From Prevotella jejuni (lineage in GTDB: Bacteria; Bacteroidota; Bacteroidia; Bacteroidales; Bacteroidaceae), in the NCBI RefSeq assembly GCF_900187995.1, contig NZ_FZNZ01000002.1, positions 118,859-182,858 on the forward strand: a DNA stretch of 64,000 bases, read 5' to 3'. The position numbers and the translations under genes are program-made. Below the pieces are notes generated by a model that was not told where the DNA came from, did not search any database, and saw nothing but the letters and a program-made list of their open reading frames with translations. Each line of letters begins with the position of its first letter. The first letter of the stretch is position 1. Positions 1 to 8,078 of this stretch are shown piece by piece.

Positions 1-53
1 AAGGCTGTCATGCACACAGGAGAAAGAACAAAAGCTAATAAAGCCTTATTCAT
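1..53 (-). CDS. Exported protein, N-terminus only (runs off left edge)
   Basis: On the minus strand an ATG at 53-51 opens a frame that begins MNKALLAFVLSPVCMTA and reaches the window edge with no stop. A Lys followed by a hydrophobic stretch is a typical Bacteroidetes signal peptide. It lies downstream of the small Cys/His membrane protein at 379-717 in the same direction. In Bacteroidetes such small proteins often precede a TonB-dependent receptor or metal-related export gene, but only 17 codons are visible here, so the product cannot be named. Confidence 0.5.
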   Translation of the reverse strand, partial: MNKALLAFVLSPVCMTA

Positions 54-378
54 TTCCAATTGTTGTTGAATGTTGATAAAATTATGGTATGTCAGCCTTG
101 TCTTATACGTGCGAAAAGGCGTGTATAACAAGGCTTTTTAAGGCACAGTGACGACAGAAAAGGGACTATCCTACGGGGTTCTATTTATCCTCGAAGGCTG
201 CTTTCGCCTATTACGGCCAAAGCTAACAAGGCATAACTATCCCTTTTTAGTGTCTGTGCCAGAGCTTGTTTCTGCTTTGAAATTGGTGAAAGACAATGGT
301 TTGGACTACTCACATCAGTATCCAACAGCCTCTTTGGCCTATAGACAATAGACCATGACAAGCAGATACAATCTCTCT
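54..378. other. Intergenic stretch with a hairpin, no convincing gene
   Basis: This separates two minus-strand genes. It holds an inverted repeat at about 94-136 whose arms both contain AGCCTTGT or its complement, followed on the plus strand by a T run. It could be a plus-strand terminator or a structure in the leader of the gene at 1-53. A 67-codon GTG-initiated plus-strand frame (148-351) has no recognisable features and is not called. Confidence 0.4.
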
Positions 379-717
379 TTAGAATCGTGTAGGAGGTGCC
401 CTAAGGCTGATGACTTCCACTTCTGGGCGTACATACCTCGTTACGCAAGCAAGGAAAAGGAAGCCAAGTAAAATGATAACTACGTCATTCAACTGAATAC
501 TCGTAGCTTTCATGTAATTGAAAAAGGCAAAATGACAAATCTTACAGGTGTCTGTGTCATGGCTCTGACCGTGTTGACCAGCCGTCTTATGACCTACAGC
601 AAGCTCAGACTCTACCTGACATACATGCACAGCCTTAACTACCATTGGTAACATAAAGAGTACCAATAGCAGCCATGCAACGAGCATCTGTCTTGTATTT
701 CTGTTCTGCTTTACCAT
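379..717 (-). CDS. Small membrane protein with Cys/His motif, DUF2946-like
   Basis: A 112-residue protein with an N-terminal hydrophobic segment (about residues 11-30), a His-rich linker, a TCKICHF motif near residue 60 and a second hydrophobic segment (about 80-95). It ends in a LRAPP tail of the kind seen in DUF2946-like proteins beside metal-uptake or TonB receptor genes. The Cys/His cluster suggests metal binding in the periplasm, which is inference. A strong promoter at 742-773 lies just upstream, so this is probably the first gene of a transcript that continues into the gene at 1-53. Confidence 0.6.
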   Translation of the reverse strand: MVKQNRNTRQMLVAWLLLVLFMLPMVVKAVHVCQVESELAVGHKTAGQHGQSHDTDTCKICHFAFFNYMKATSIQLNDVVIILLGFLFLACVTRYVRPEVEVISLRAPPTRF

Positions 718-741
718 TTAAAAACCTTTATAATCGCTCGA

Positions 742-773
742 CAAAGATATTTATTATTTTGGGAGAAAGCAAA
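742..773 (-). promoter_or_regulatory. Promoter of the small Cys/His membrane protein
   Basis: On the minus strand TTTG (773-770) and TATCTTTG (749-742) are separated by 20 bp, a full match to the Bacteroidetes primary-sigma consensus. The predicted start of transcription is near 735, giving a leader of about 18 nt before the ATG at 717. Confidence 0.75.
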
Positions 774-932
774 TAATATGTTTTTATTTTTGCTATTATT
801 AACAGTAGAAAACGATTGCTAAACTTTCTTCTCGGGGTTGTTATGACGCTAATCAGTGCTTTTTTATGATATTACCTAAGTCTTTTTTGCCCCCTATCGG
901 TCGACTATTAGGAGTCTCCATGGTCCTACTTT

Positions 933-1024
933 CAAATTCTTTTCATGAAGATAAAGATTTATTTTCACGACAATAAATATTTTTTTTCATGAAGAAAAAT
1001 ATTTTTTTTCATGAAAAAAATTCG
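933..1024. repeat. 22-bp-phased CATGAA element, copy R1
   Basis: A 92-bp AT-rich element with palindromic cores at 944 (CATGAA), 966 (CACGAC), 988 and 1010 (CATGAA), exactly 22 bp apart, ending in AATTCG. It lies between two minus-strand genes, outside any coding sequence. Confidence 0.9.
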
Positions 1025-1182
1025 CCACCGACTATAAGCAGCCCTCTTCAAGGGCGATAGAAATTGGATTGCATCGGCTTAATTGGTTCATATATGAGTA
1101 CGTTCTGTACAGATATTCAAGTCTGTTTGTGGATGAACATATCCACTCTTCATAGCCCCCAAAAGGTTCAGTCTTCATAAAA

Positions 1183-1216
1183 AAGGCAGGAATACACGAT
1201 GTATCCCCGCCTTCCT
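1183..1216 (-). terminator. Terminator after the lamin-tail-like pseudogene
   Basis: On the minus strand a stem of about 14 bp (AAGGCGGGGATACA against TGTATTCCTGCCTT) with a 3-nt loop is followed by a T run. It lies about 50 bp past the stop at 1264. A 62-codon frame across it is therefore not called as a gene. Confidence 0.8.
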
Positions 1217-1263
1217 TCATCTAAGAAAAAGCTTGTCGCCAAACTATCTCGTCTCTTCCATGC

Positions 1264-1983
1264 TTATGGAAGGTGTTTTATTGCAGTGTAATAAGTCATA
1301 TCATGGTAGCGTTCTGGTCTATTCGCACTACCCCCATCTTTATATTCCACAAATGGAATAAACCTACTGTCAGCATCGTTAAAAGTCCCAAGAAGATTTA
1401 ATCCGCTTGTTTCTATCGGCATATAATACCACCCCTTTGGGTTAAAACCATTATAAGGAGCATTAAAAGGCTTGTCCTTAGAGCGAATAAAATCCCGCTC
1501 TCCCAAGTAATAATTATAGTAGAATCCATTACTGCCATTCAACAAATAGGCCACTTCAAGGCCGAAATTGTCTACTATATTATTGTTAGGATCTTTCAAG
1601 TCGATGTTCCAACCGTCTTTACAAATATACTTTGAATAGCGCACACCACCCGTAACAGCTGATGGAGTAGCCACTCCCGAGCCTATATTGATTACTTGAT
1701 AAGCCTTATTCTTAGCAACTACCTCTGCATAACCTGTGCCCGCAGCTAAGCAAATAGACATTCCTGCAGGTATCAATGTTGTTGAGTTTCCTGGCATACC
1801 GACACTGCTACTGCCTCGACTCAATGCTTTGAGGTCGGTCAGGTTATCGACATACAATACCCTGTAAGGCGGTACATTCCATGGATTAGGACTAACAAGA
1901 TAATAGCCTTTCAGGGATACCGTCTCTCTTGAAGCGTTCGTTATCTCAATCCAACTACGCTCCCCATTCTCAGCAGACGAGTA
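1264..1983 (-). pseudogene. 5'-truncated secreted protein with lamin-tail-like domain
   Basis: The frame is open from 1983 to the stop at 1264, about 239 codons, but has no ATG or signal peptide. An in-frame TAA at 1986-1984 closes it upstream. A TTG at 1857 could start a shorter version. The first residues (ENGERSWIEITNAS, then LKGYYLVSPNPWN) look like the opening strands of a lamin-tail domain, so the missing part is the exported N-terminus. The upstream break coincides with the start of the 22-bp array at 1991, which points to loss of the 5' end by rearrangement there. The 3' end and terminator are intact. The domain assignment is by pattern only. Confidence 0.6.
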
Positions 1984-1990
1984 TTAGGTA

Positions 1991-2211
1991 GATGTGGTTA
2001 CACAATCAGGTTGATATGGTTACACCATATAGATAGATACAGTTACACTATCAAGTTCATGCGGTTATACCATTAGAAAGATCTTATTACACTATCAAGT
2101 TGATACGATTATACTACTAAATAGATGTCATTACACTATCAGGTTGACATGATTATACCATTAGATAGATGCGGTTACACTATCAGGTTCATGCGGTTAC
2201 ATCGTAGGTAA
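1991..2211. repeat. Tandem 22-bp array, ten units, 44-bp higher order
   Basis: Ten units of 22 bp (one of 23) run without gaps. Odd units resemble GGTTACACTATCAGGTT and even units GGTTATACCATTAGATA, giving a 44-bp higher-order repeat. The rest of 1984-2335 holds no gene. The sequence is unrelated to the CATGAA elements although the period is the same. Confidence 0.9.
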
Positions 2212-2335
2212 ATATTGTGTGCACAGTTAATAAAAACAGGGTTTGCGTGCTGTGCCCCATAAACAAAGGTGAGTATAATTCCCCCACAAGCCACAGTAGG
2301 CCTGCAGGGGACTATAATTTAATTACGAATAAAGT

Positions 2336-4591
2336 TTATTCGTGGTTCTCAAAATCATTGTTCTCGCGACGTGGGCGACGCTCGCCATCACGACGATCAC
2401 CCTCACGACGTGGACGACGGTCGCCTCTTGGACGGCGTTGTGGCTCTACATAACCCTCTGGTTTGTCGAGTAACACACGACGAGAAAGCTTATACTTACC
2501 AGTCTTAGGATCGATCTCAAGGAGCTTAACCTTAATCTTATCGCCCTCCTTAATACCAGCTTCTTCAACAGTCTCAAGGCGCTTCCAGTCGATTTCTGAG
2601 ATGTGTAACAAGCCGTCCTTACCTGGGAGTATCTCTACAAAGCAGCCGTATGGCATGATAGAACGTACTACACCCTCATAGACCTCACCGATCTCAGGAA
2701 CAGCAACGATAGCCTTTATCTTACCGAGAGCAGCGTCGATAGAGTCCTTGTTTGGCGCAGATACCTGTACCTTACCTACCCCTTCTGTCTCTTCAATAGT
2801 GATAGTAGCACCCGTCTCTTCCTGCATCTGCTGAATAATCTTGCCTCCAGGGCCAATGACAGCACCGATGAACTCCTTCGGAATCTCCAACTGTACGATA
2901 CGAGGAACCTGTGGTTTCATCTCTGCACGTGGCTCGGCAATCGTCTCAGTCATAATGTTAAGGATATGCTCACGAGCTGCCTTAGCCTGCATAAGCGCCT
3001 TCTCAAGAATCTCGAATGACAATCCGTCACACTTAATATCCATCTGAGTTGCAGTCAAACCATCCTTTGTACCAGTTGTCTTAAAGTCCATATCGCCCAA
3101 GTGATCTTCGTCTCCAAGGATGTCACTCAACACTGCATACTTGTCTTCACCAGGGTTTTTAATAAGTCCCATAGCGATACCTGAGACTGGTTTCTTCATT
3201 GGAACGCCTGCATCCATCAATGCAAGTGTACCCGCACATACGGTTGCCATGGATGAAGAACCATTTGATTCGAGGATTTGACTAACCAAACGAACAGTGT
3301 AAGGGAAGTCCTCTGGGATCTGACCCTTTAGTCCTCTCCATGCAAGATGACCATGCCCAATCTCTCGACGACCAACTCCTCGCTGCGCCTTAGCCTCACC
3401 TGTACAGAAAGGAGGGAAGTTATAGTGAAGAAGGAAACGTTGGTAGCTCTTCTCCAAGACGTTATCAACCATCTTCTCATCCATCTTTGTACCAAGAGTA
3501 CAGGTAGAGAGAGACATTGTTTCACCACGTTGAAAGAGCGAACTTCCGTGTGGCATTGGTAGAGTATCTACCTCGCACCATATAGGACGTATCTCATCTG
3601 TTGCACGACCGTCCATGCGCTTGCCTGTATCAAGTACGCTTCGGCGCATAGAGTCACGCTGAACATCAGCAAAGTAACGGTCGATAAGTGTGTGTTTTTC
3701 TTCGAGGTCGTCTTCTGAAAGGTCTGTGTGGGCAGCATCGTAAGCCTCAGTAAATTCAGACTTAATCTTATCGTAAGTCTCTTCACGATGCTTCTTATCA
3801 TCGTCACCACTCTGAGCCTGTGCGTAGCAAGCATCGTATGTAGCCTTGCGAAGCTCTTCACGGAGCTCTTCATCATTGACTTCATCTTCGTATGCACGCT
3901 TAACATCTGTCCCACAAGCCTTTGACAGCTCCTCTTGCATCTCACACATCGGTTTGATAGCATCGTGTGCAGCCTTCAAAGCACCGATAAGATCCTGTTC
4001 AGAAACCTCATCCATCTCACCTTCAACCATCATGATATTGTCCTTGGTAGCGCCTACCATGAGGTCCATATCAGCCTCCTTCATCTGCTCGAAGGTTGGG
4101 TTAATAACGTACTCGCCGTTAACTCGTGCAACGCGAACCTCTGATGTAGTATGCTCGATAGGGATGTCTGAAGCAGCAAGAGCTGCTGAAGCTGCCAATC
4201 CAGCAAGTGCATCAGGCTGATCGACGCCGTCAGCTGACAGCAACATTACCTGTACATAAACTTCGCAGTGGTAATCTGATGGGAAAAGTGGACGAAGAAC
4301 ACGGTCCACAAGGCGTGATGTAAGGATTTCGTCGTCATTGGCTTTGCCTTCGCGCTTGGTGAAACCACCAGGGAAACGACCTGCGGCAGCATACTGCTCG
4401 CGATAATCAACTTGCAAAGGCATGAAGTCTGTGCCCGGAACTGCCTCTTTAGCTGCACAAACAGTGGCGAGAAGTACGGTGTTACCCATGCGGAGTACCG
4501 CTGCTCCATCAGCCTGCTTTGCAACCTTTCCGGTTTCAATTGAGATGGTTCTCCCATCTGGCAACTGAACTGTTTTCGTAATTACGTTCAT
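2336..4591 (-). CDS. pnp: Polynucleotide phosphorylase
   Basis: A 751-residue 3'-5' exoribonuclease that degrades RNA phosphorolytically, releasing nucleoside diphosphates. It has two RNase PH domains (about 10-240 and 330-560) around the helical domain, a KH domain with IGPGGK (about 570-630) and an S1 domain (about 635-705). The last 34 residues form an Arg/Asp/Glu-rich tail of RRPRR and GDRR type repeats, probably for RNA or partner binding. The start is supported by a full promoter at 4712-4743 and a leader of about 110 nt. It lies divergent from a DEAD-box helicase, a plausible functional partner. Confidence 0.97.
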   Translation of the reverse strand: MNVITKTVQLPDGRTISIETGKVAKQADGAAVLRMGNTVLLATVCAAKEAVPGTDFMPLQVDYREQYAAAGRFPGGFTKREGKANDDEILTSRLVDRVLRPLFPSDYHCEVYVQVMLLSADGVDQPDALAGLAASAALAASDIPIEHTTSEVRVARVNGEYVINPTFEQMKEADMDLMVGATKDNIMMVEGEMDEVSEQDLIGALKAAHDAIKPMCEMQEELSKACGTDVKRAYEDEVNDEELREELRKATYDACYAQAQSGDDDKKHREETYDKIKSEFTEAYDAAHTDLSEDDLEEKHTLIDRYFADVQRDSMRRSVLDTGKRMDGRATDEIRPIWCEVDTLPMPHGSSLFQRGETMSLSTCTLGTKMDEKMVDNVLEKSYQRFLLHYNFPPFCTGEAKAQRGVGRREIGHGHLAWRGLKGQIPEDFPYTVRLVSQILESNGSSSMATVCAGTLALMDAGVPMKKPVSGIAMGLIKNPGEDKYAVLSDILGDEDHLGDMDFKTTGTKDGLTATQMDIKCDGLSFEILEKALMQAKAAREHILNIMTETIAEPRAEMKPQVPRIVQLEIPKEFIGAVIGPGGKIIQQMQEETGATITIEETEGVGKVQVSAPNKDSIDAALGKIKAIVAVPEIGEVYEGVVRSIMPYGCFVEILPGKDGLLHISEIDWKRLETVEEAGIKEGDKIKVKLLEIDPKTGKYKLSRRVLLDKPEGYVEPQRRPRGDRRPRREGDRRDGERRPRRENNDFENHE

Positions 4592-4711
4592 CTAAAAATT
4601 ATAACTTATTGTTTTGACCAACATCTTTGGGAACCAAAAGCGGCAACAATGCGCAAGGTTCTAAAGTCTTGATGTTACCTTCTCACGCGTCCCGAAAAAA
4701 ATTAATCCGTG

Positions 4712-4743
4712 CAAATTTACCTATTATATATGTAACACACAAA
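4712..4743 (-). promoter_or_regulatory. pnp promoter
   Basis: On the minus strand TTTG (4743-4740) and TAAATTTG (4719-4712) are 20 bp apart. Transcription should begin near 4705, leaving a leader of about 110 nt before the ATG at 4591, long enough for post-transcriptional control. Confidence 0.75.
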
Positions 4744-4961
4744 TAAATAACCATATTTTTTGCGGTGCTAATTATCAGATGTTAAATCGCTTATCACTAT
4801 ACGCTCTCAGCTCAAACACGACCTTTTTGATTTTAGGTGATAGTTTTCTTCTTCCAAGGAGATTGTCGGACTGATGCTAAAGTAGGGTCTTTCAAGGTAC
4901 AAAAATCGTCGTTTTCATCGTAAGAAAACAATGTTAATGAATTATGACAACCTTACTCCCT

Positions 4962-5053
4962 CGAATTATTATCATGAAAAAAAATATTTTTGTTCATGAA
5001 GAAAAATATTTCTTGTCGTGAAAATAAATATTTTTGTTCATGAAAAGAATTTG
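4962..5053. repeat. 22-bp-phased CATGAA element, copy R2
   Basis: Cores lie at 4973 (CATG), 4995 (CATG), 5017 (CGTG) and 5039 (CATG), exactly 22 bp apart. The left end is CGAATTATTATCATGA. It lies in the divergent region between pnp and the helicase gene. Confidence 0.9.
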
Positions 5054-5204
5054 AAATTATCGGTCAATTGGTAACGAACGAAAGATATTACCCGACCACC
5101 TCGAGCGATAATAAACAATGAAGAAACGCCTCTCAGCAGTAGTATTCACTCCCCTCTCCTATCAAGAAGAAACCAAGGCAGGGCCTTACCTTAGCCTAAA
5201 AATA

Positions 5205-5235
5205 AAAAGGCTTCGCATCCCTGCGAAGCCTTTCG
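5205..5235 (-). terminator. Terminator of the candidate small RNA
   Basis: A perfect 9-bp stem with a GGGA-type loop is followed on the minus strand by TTTTTATTTTT. On the plus strand the trailing T tract is weaker, so the minus strand is the likely orientation. No annotated gene ends here. Confidence 0.8.
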
Positions 5236-5319
5236 TTTAACATCAATCTTACTCACGTAAGTTTTGTGTCCTTGTACTAACTCAAATAATTAACTTTAAT
5301 AACGACTATTTTCTATTTG
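5205..5319 (-). ncRNA. Candidate small RNA, about 115 nt
   Basis: On the minus strand a perfect -7 box (TAACTTTG, 5333-5326) is followed about 90 nt later by a strong intrinsic terminator (stem GGCTTCGCA/TGCGAAGCC, then TTTTTATTTTT, ending near 5205). Between them is a small hairpin CTTAC-GTGA-GTAAG with a GNRA loop. No credible ORF is present apart from a 15-codon frame that uses the terminator. No -33 box was found, so the promoter is only half supported. The family is not recognised. Confidence 0.5.
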
Positions 5320-5541
5320 ACAACGCAAAGTTACAAAAAAAACACATAAATAAAATGAGATTTAGAAATAATCATTAATACTTTTAGACTTTATAACAGA
5401 AAGCGCAGTTTGGCGTATTTTTTTAATAGGTTTTGACACAACTATTTCTTCTCTTAGCCTTATTTTTAATAGTGTTCACGGTCTTTTCCACGCTCTTTCA
5501 CCAACTATTTGCCCCATAACCTTGATTTATAATCAGTTTTA

Positions 5542-5573
5542 TTTGTCCATATCAACATCTTGCCGTACCTTTG
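5542..5573 (+). promoter_or_regulatory. Promoter of the DEAD-box helicase gene
   Basis: TTTG at 5542-5545 and TACCTTTG at 5566-5573 are separated by 20 bp. Transcription should start near 5580, giving a leader of about 135 nt before the probable TTG start at 5715. Confidence 0.8.
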
Positions 5574-5583
5574 CAACCAATAA

Positions 5584-5683
5584 AAAGGTAACATACCACC
5601 TGAGAGTCTGCGTACTGACTGGTTGAAGCCCGTCGCAGGCAAGTGTCTTTTTAGTGGGTTCGTTTGGTGGTGATCTTACCTTT
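5584..5683 (+). promoter_or_regulatory. Structured leader of the helicase mRNA
   Basis: The arms at 5584-5600 (AAAGGTAA, ACCACC) and 5666-5683 (GGTGGT, TTACCTTT) pair over about 14 bp around a small internal loop, enclosing some 65 nt with further pairing potential (CTGCG/CGCAG). The hairpin begins almost at the predicted transcript 5' end and closes about 30 nt before the start codon. It may be a cold-responsive or autoregulatory leader, which is inference. Confidence 0.6.
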
Positions 5684-5714
5684 ATATAGGATAATAAATA
5701 ATAAACAAACGAAT

Positions 5715-7637
5715 TTGAAGACATTTGAAGAGTTAGGTGTGAGCGAAGAGATTCGTCGCGCCATTGGTGAGCTTGGATTTGAACATCCAATGCCTGTACA
5801 AGAAGAAGTAATCCCTTATTTACTTGGTAATCGTAACGACGTCATCGCACTGGCACAGACTGGTACGGGTAAGACGGCTGCCTTTGGTCTTCCTCTGCTG
5901 CAACGCATTGACACAAGCAGCAAGGATACGCAGGCGATAGTGCTTAGTCCGACACGTGAACTTTGTTTGCAGATTGCTGATGACCTAAAGGAGTTTAGCA
6001 AGTATATCCCTCATCTACACATCGCAGCGGTCTATGGCGGTGCATCTATCGATACACAGATTCGCCAGTTGCGTCATGGTGTACAGATAATCGTGGCTAC
6101 ACCGGGTCGTCTGATAGACCTTATGCACCGTGGAAAAGCCCGTCTTGACAAGGTGAGAAACGTTGTCTTGGACGAAGCCGACGAAATGCTTAACATGGGT
6201 TTCCAAGAGAGTATCACCGAGATATTGACTGGTGTGCCTGAAGACCGTAATACACTGCTATTCTCTGCCACGATGAGTCGTGAAGTAGAACGGGTTGCAA
6301 AGGGTTATCTACACGACTATAAAGAGATTGTAGTGGGTAGCCGTAACGAGGGAGCCGAGAGTGTTAACCATATTTATTATATGGTGAATGCACGCGACAA
6401 GTACCTTGCCTTGAAGCGATTGGTTGATTTCTACCCAAAGATATATGCGATAGTTTTCTGCCGCACAAAGCTTGAGACGCAAGAAATTGCTGATAAGTTG
6501 ATTAAGGACGGATACAATGCTGAAGCCTTGCATGGCGACCTCTCACAGCAGCAACGTGACCTTACGATGCAGAAGTTCCGCTCACATCTCACACAGATTC
6601 TCGTCGCTACAGACGTTGCAGCACGTGGATTGGATGTGAACGACTTGACACATGTTATCAACTATGGGCTACCTGATGATATAGAGAACTATACTCACCG
6701 CTCTGGCCGTACGGGTCGTGCAGGGAAAAAGGGTACGTCTATCTCGATTATCCACTCTCGTGAGAAATATAAGGTACGTAATATTGAGCGCGAAATCGGT
6801 AAGGACTTTGTCGATGGAACACTCCCTTCTCCAGAGGAGATATGCAAGAAACAGTTGTTCAAAACTATGGATGACATCTTGAAAACAGACGTTGATGAAG
6901 ACCAGATAGCACCTTATATGAAGGATATCAACCGTCAGTTCGAGTATATCGATAAGGAGATTGTCATCAAGAAGATTGTTACTGCGACCTTTGGTCGGTT
7001 CCTTGATTATTATAAGAACGCTCAAGAGATTGAGAAACCATCCTCACGTAGCTCACGAGAGGATAGCCGTAGTGCAAAAGGAGAAGGCAGAGGTGGCCGC
7101 AGCCGTGGCCCTCGTAAGGCGGAGAGTGGCTATAAGCGACTCTTTATCAACCTCGGTAAGGCAGATGGTTTCTATCCGGGTGAGGTGATGCAGTTCATCA
7201 ATAAGAATATGCATGGGCATCAGGCGGTAGGCCATATAGACCTCCTTGCAAAGCAGAGCTACATCGAAGTGCCTGAACAAGACGCCAAGAAGGTGATGAG
7301 TGCATTGGATGGTGCTACCTACAAAGGCCGCAAGGTGCGTTGTAACGATGCTGAAGAGGGTGGCCATGGACGCTCGGCTGGTGGTCGCTCGGCTGGTGGC
7401 AATGGTCGCCCTGCAGGCGGTCGTGGTGGTTACGGCAGCCGCGGAGAAGGCCGCCAGGACACTCGTGAGCGCAAGGGCCGTAGTCGTCGACAGTATGATG
7501 ATAACCCTTTTGGCGGACAGCATAAGTTCAAGAAAGATGATTGGAAGGAACTTATGAAGTCCAGTCCAGCTAAGCTAAAGGGCGATGAACCTGACTTTTC
7601 TGAGGAAGGTTGGGCAAGACGTAGACCAAAGAAGTAA
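5715..7637 (+). CDS. DEAD-box ATP-dependent RNA helicase, CsdA/DeaD type
   Basis: An RNA helicase of about 640 residues that unwinds structured RNA in ribosome assembly and RNA decay. Visible motifs are AQTGTGKT (Walker A, about residue 45), PTREL, DEAD (about 150), SAT (about 180) and HRSGRTGRAGK (about 325). A DbpA-type RNA-binding domain (about 470-545) and a Gly/Arg-rich tail follow. The start is taken as TTG 5715, giving LKTFEELGVSEEI as in relatives that begin MKTFEEL. The longer TTG at 5664 lies inside the leader hairpin. Linkage to pnp fits a degradosome-like role. Confidence 0.95.
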   Translation: MKTFEELGVSEEIRRAIGELGFEHPMPVQEEVIPYLLGNRNDVIALAQTGTGKTAAFGLPLLQRIDTSSKDTQAIVLSPTRELCLQIADDLKEFSKYIPHLHIAAVYGGASIDTQIRQLRHGVQIIVATPGRLIDLMHRGKARLDKVRNVVLDEADEMLNMGFQESITEILTGVPEDRNTLLFSATMSREVERVAKGYLHDYKEIVVGSRNEGAESVNHIYYMVNARDKYLALKRLVDFYPKIYAIVFCRTKLETQEIADKLIKDGYNAEALHGDLSQQQRDLTMQKFRSHLTQILVATDVAARGLDVNDLTHVINYGLPDDIENYTHRSGRTGRAGKKGTSISIIHSREKYKVRNIEREIGKDFVDGTLPSPEEICKKQLFKTMDDILKTDVDEDQIAPYMKDINRQFEYIDKEIVIKKIVTATFGRFLDYYKNAQEIEKPSSRSSREDSRSAKGEGRGGRSRGPRKAESGYKRLFINLGKADGFYPGEVMQFINKNMHGHQAVGHIDLLAKQSYIEVPEQDAKKVMSALDGATYKGRKVRCNDAEEGGHGRSAGGRSAGGNGRPAGGRGGYGSRGEGRQDTRERKGRSRRQYDDNPFGGQHKFKKDDWKELMKSSPAKLKGDEPDFSEEGWARRRPKK

Positions 7638-7746
7638 GATACACCACCCCAACTCTCCCCAAAGCGGAGGGGAACTTAGCGTATAACGTTGGAGAGACTT
7701 TCGATAAATTGGCTATACATTCATGGTATTTTGCATAGCACATTGC
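7638..7746. repeat. Decayed GC-rich palindromic repeat
   Basis: At 7644-7676 a short sequence with arms CTCTCCCC and GGAGGGGA follows CACCACCCC. It resembles a worn copy of the 38-bp palindromic repeat at 58346 and 58544. Nothing else is seen up to the 22-bp array. Confidence 0.4.
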
Positions 7747-7856
7747 TATCTTCATGAGTGGTGTTAAGCCTCAGCACCATTGGTGCGGAGCATCAACACG
7801 AATAGTGCGAAGCCTCAACACGAGTAGTGCGGAGCCTCAACACAATGGCTAAAAAG
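7747..7856. repeat. Tandem 22-bp array, five units
   Basis: Five consecutive 22-bp units of the form CCTCAACACGAGTAGTGCGG plus AG; the first and last are degenerate. The core CAACACGAGTAGTG is close to palindromic (CAC...GTG). It lies between convergent genes (helicase and S46 peptidase). The remaining bases to 8023 show nothing recognisable. Confidence 0.85.
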
Positions 7857-8023
7857 GGGAAGTAAGATGGCTGTTATCAGTATAATATATCGTAAGACAT
7901 CACTGATATAAGAAGTCTTTCCCAACACGACGAATTGAACATATAATAAGGTAGCAAGAAATAAACCAATAGCAACCTTTTATCTATCATACATCTTCCC
8001 TCGGAAAGACTTGGGGAGATATC

Positions 8024-8061
8024 AAAAAAGCCCCATAGCATCGATGCTATGGGGCTTTTTA
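8024..8061 (-). terminator. Terminator of the S46 peptidase gene
   Basis: A perfect inverted repeat (AAAAAGCCCCATAGCAT and its complement) has only CG between the arms and T runs on both sides, so it can work bidirectionally between the convergent genes. Confidence 0.9.
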
Positions 8062-8078
8062 TATATTAAGACAACCCC

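Noticed and set aside
148..351. 67-codon plus-strand frame
   Set aside because: GTG start, no ribosome site, no recognisable features, opposite to the local operon.
1032..1220. 62-codon minus-strand frame
   Set aside because: It starts inside a terminator hairpin and overlaps the R1 repeat region; no protein features.
5664..5714. TTG at 5664 as start of the helicase gene
   Set aside because: The 17 extra residues are encoded by the 3' arm of the leader hairpin and differ from the family N-terminus, which begins at KTFEEL.
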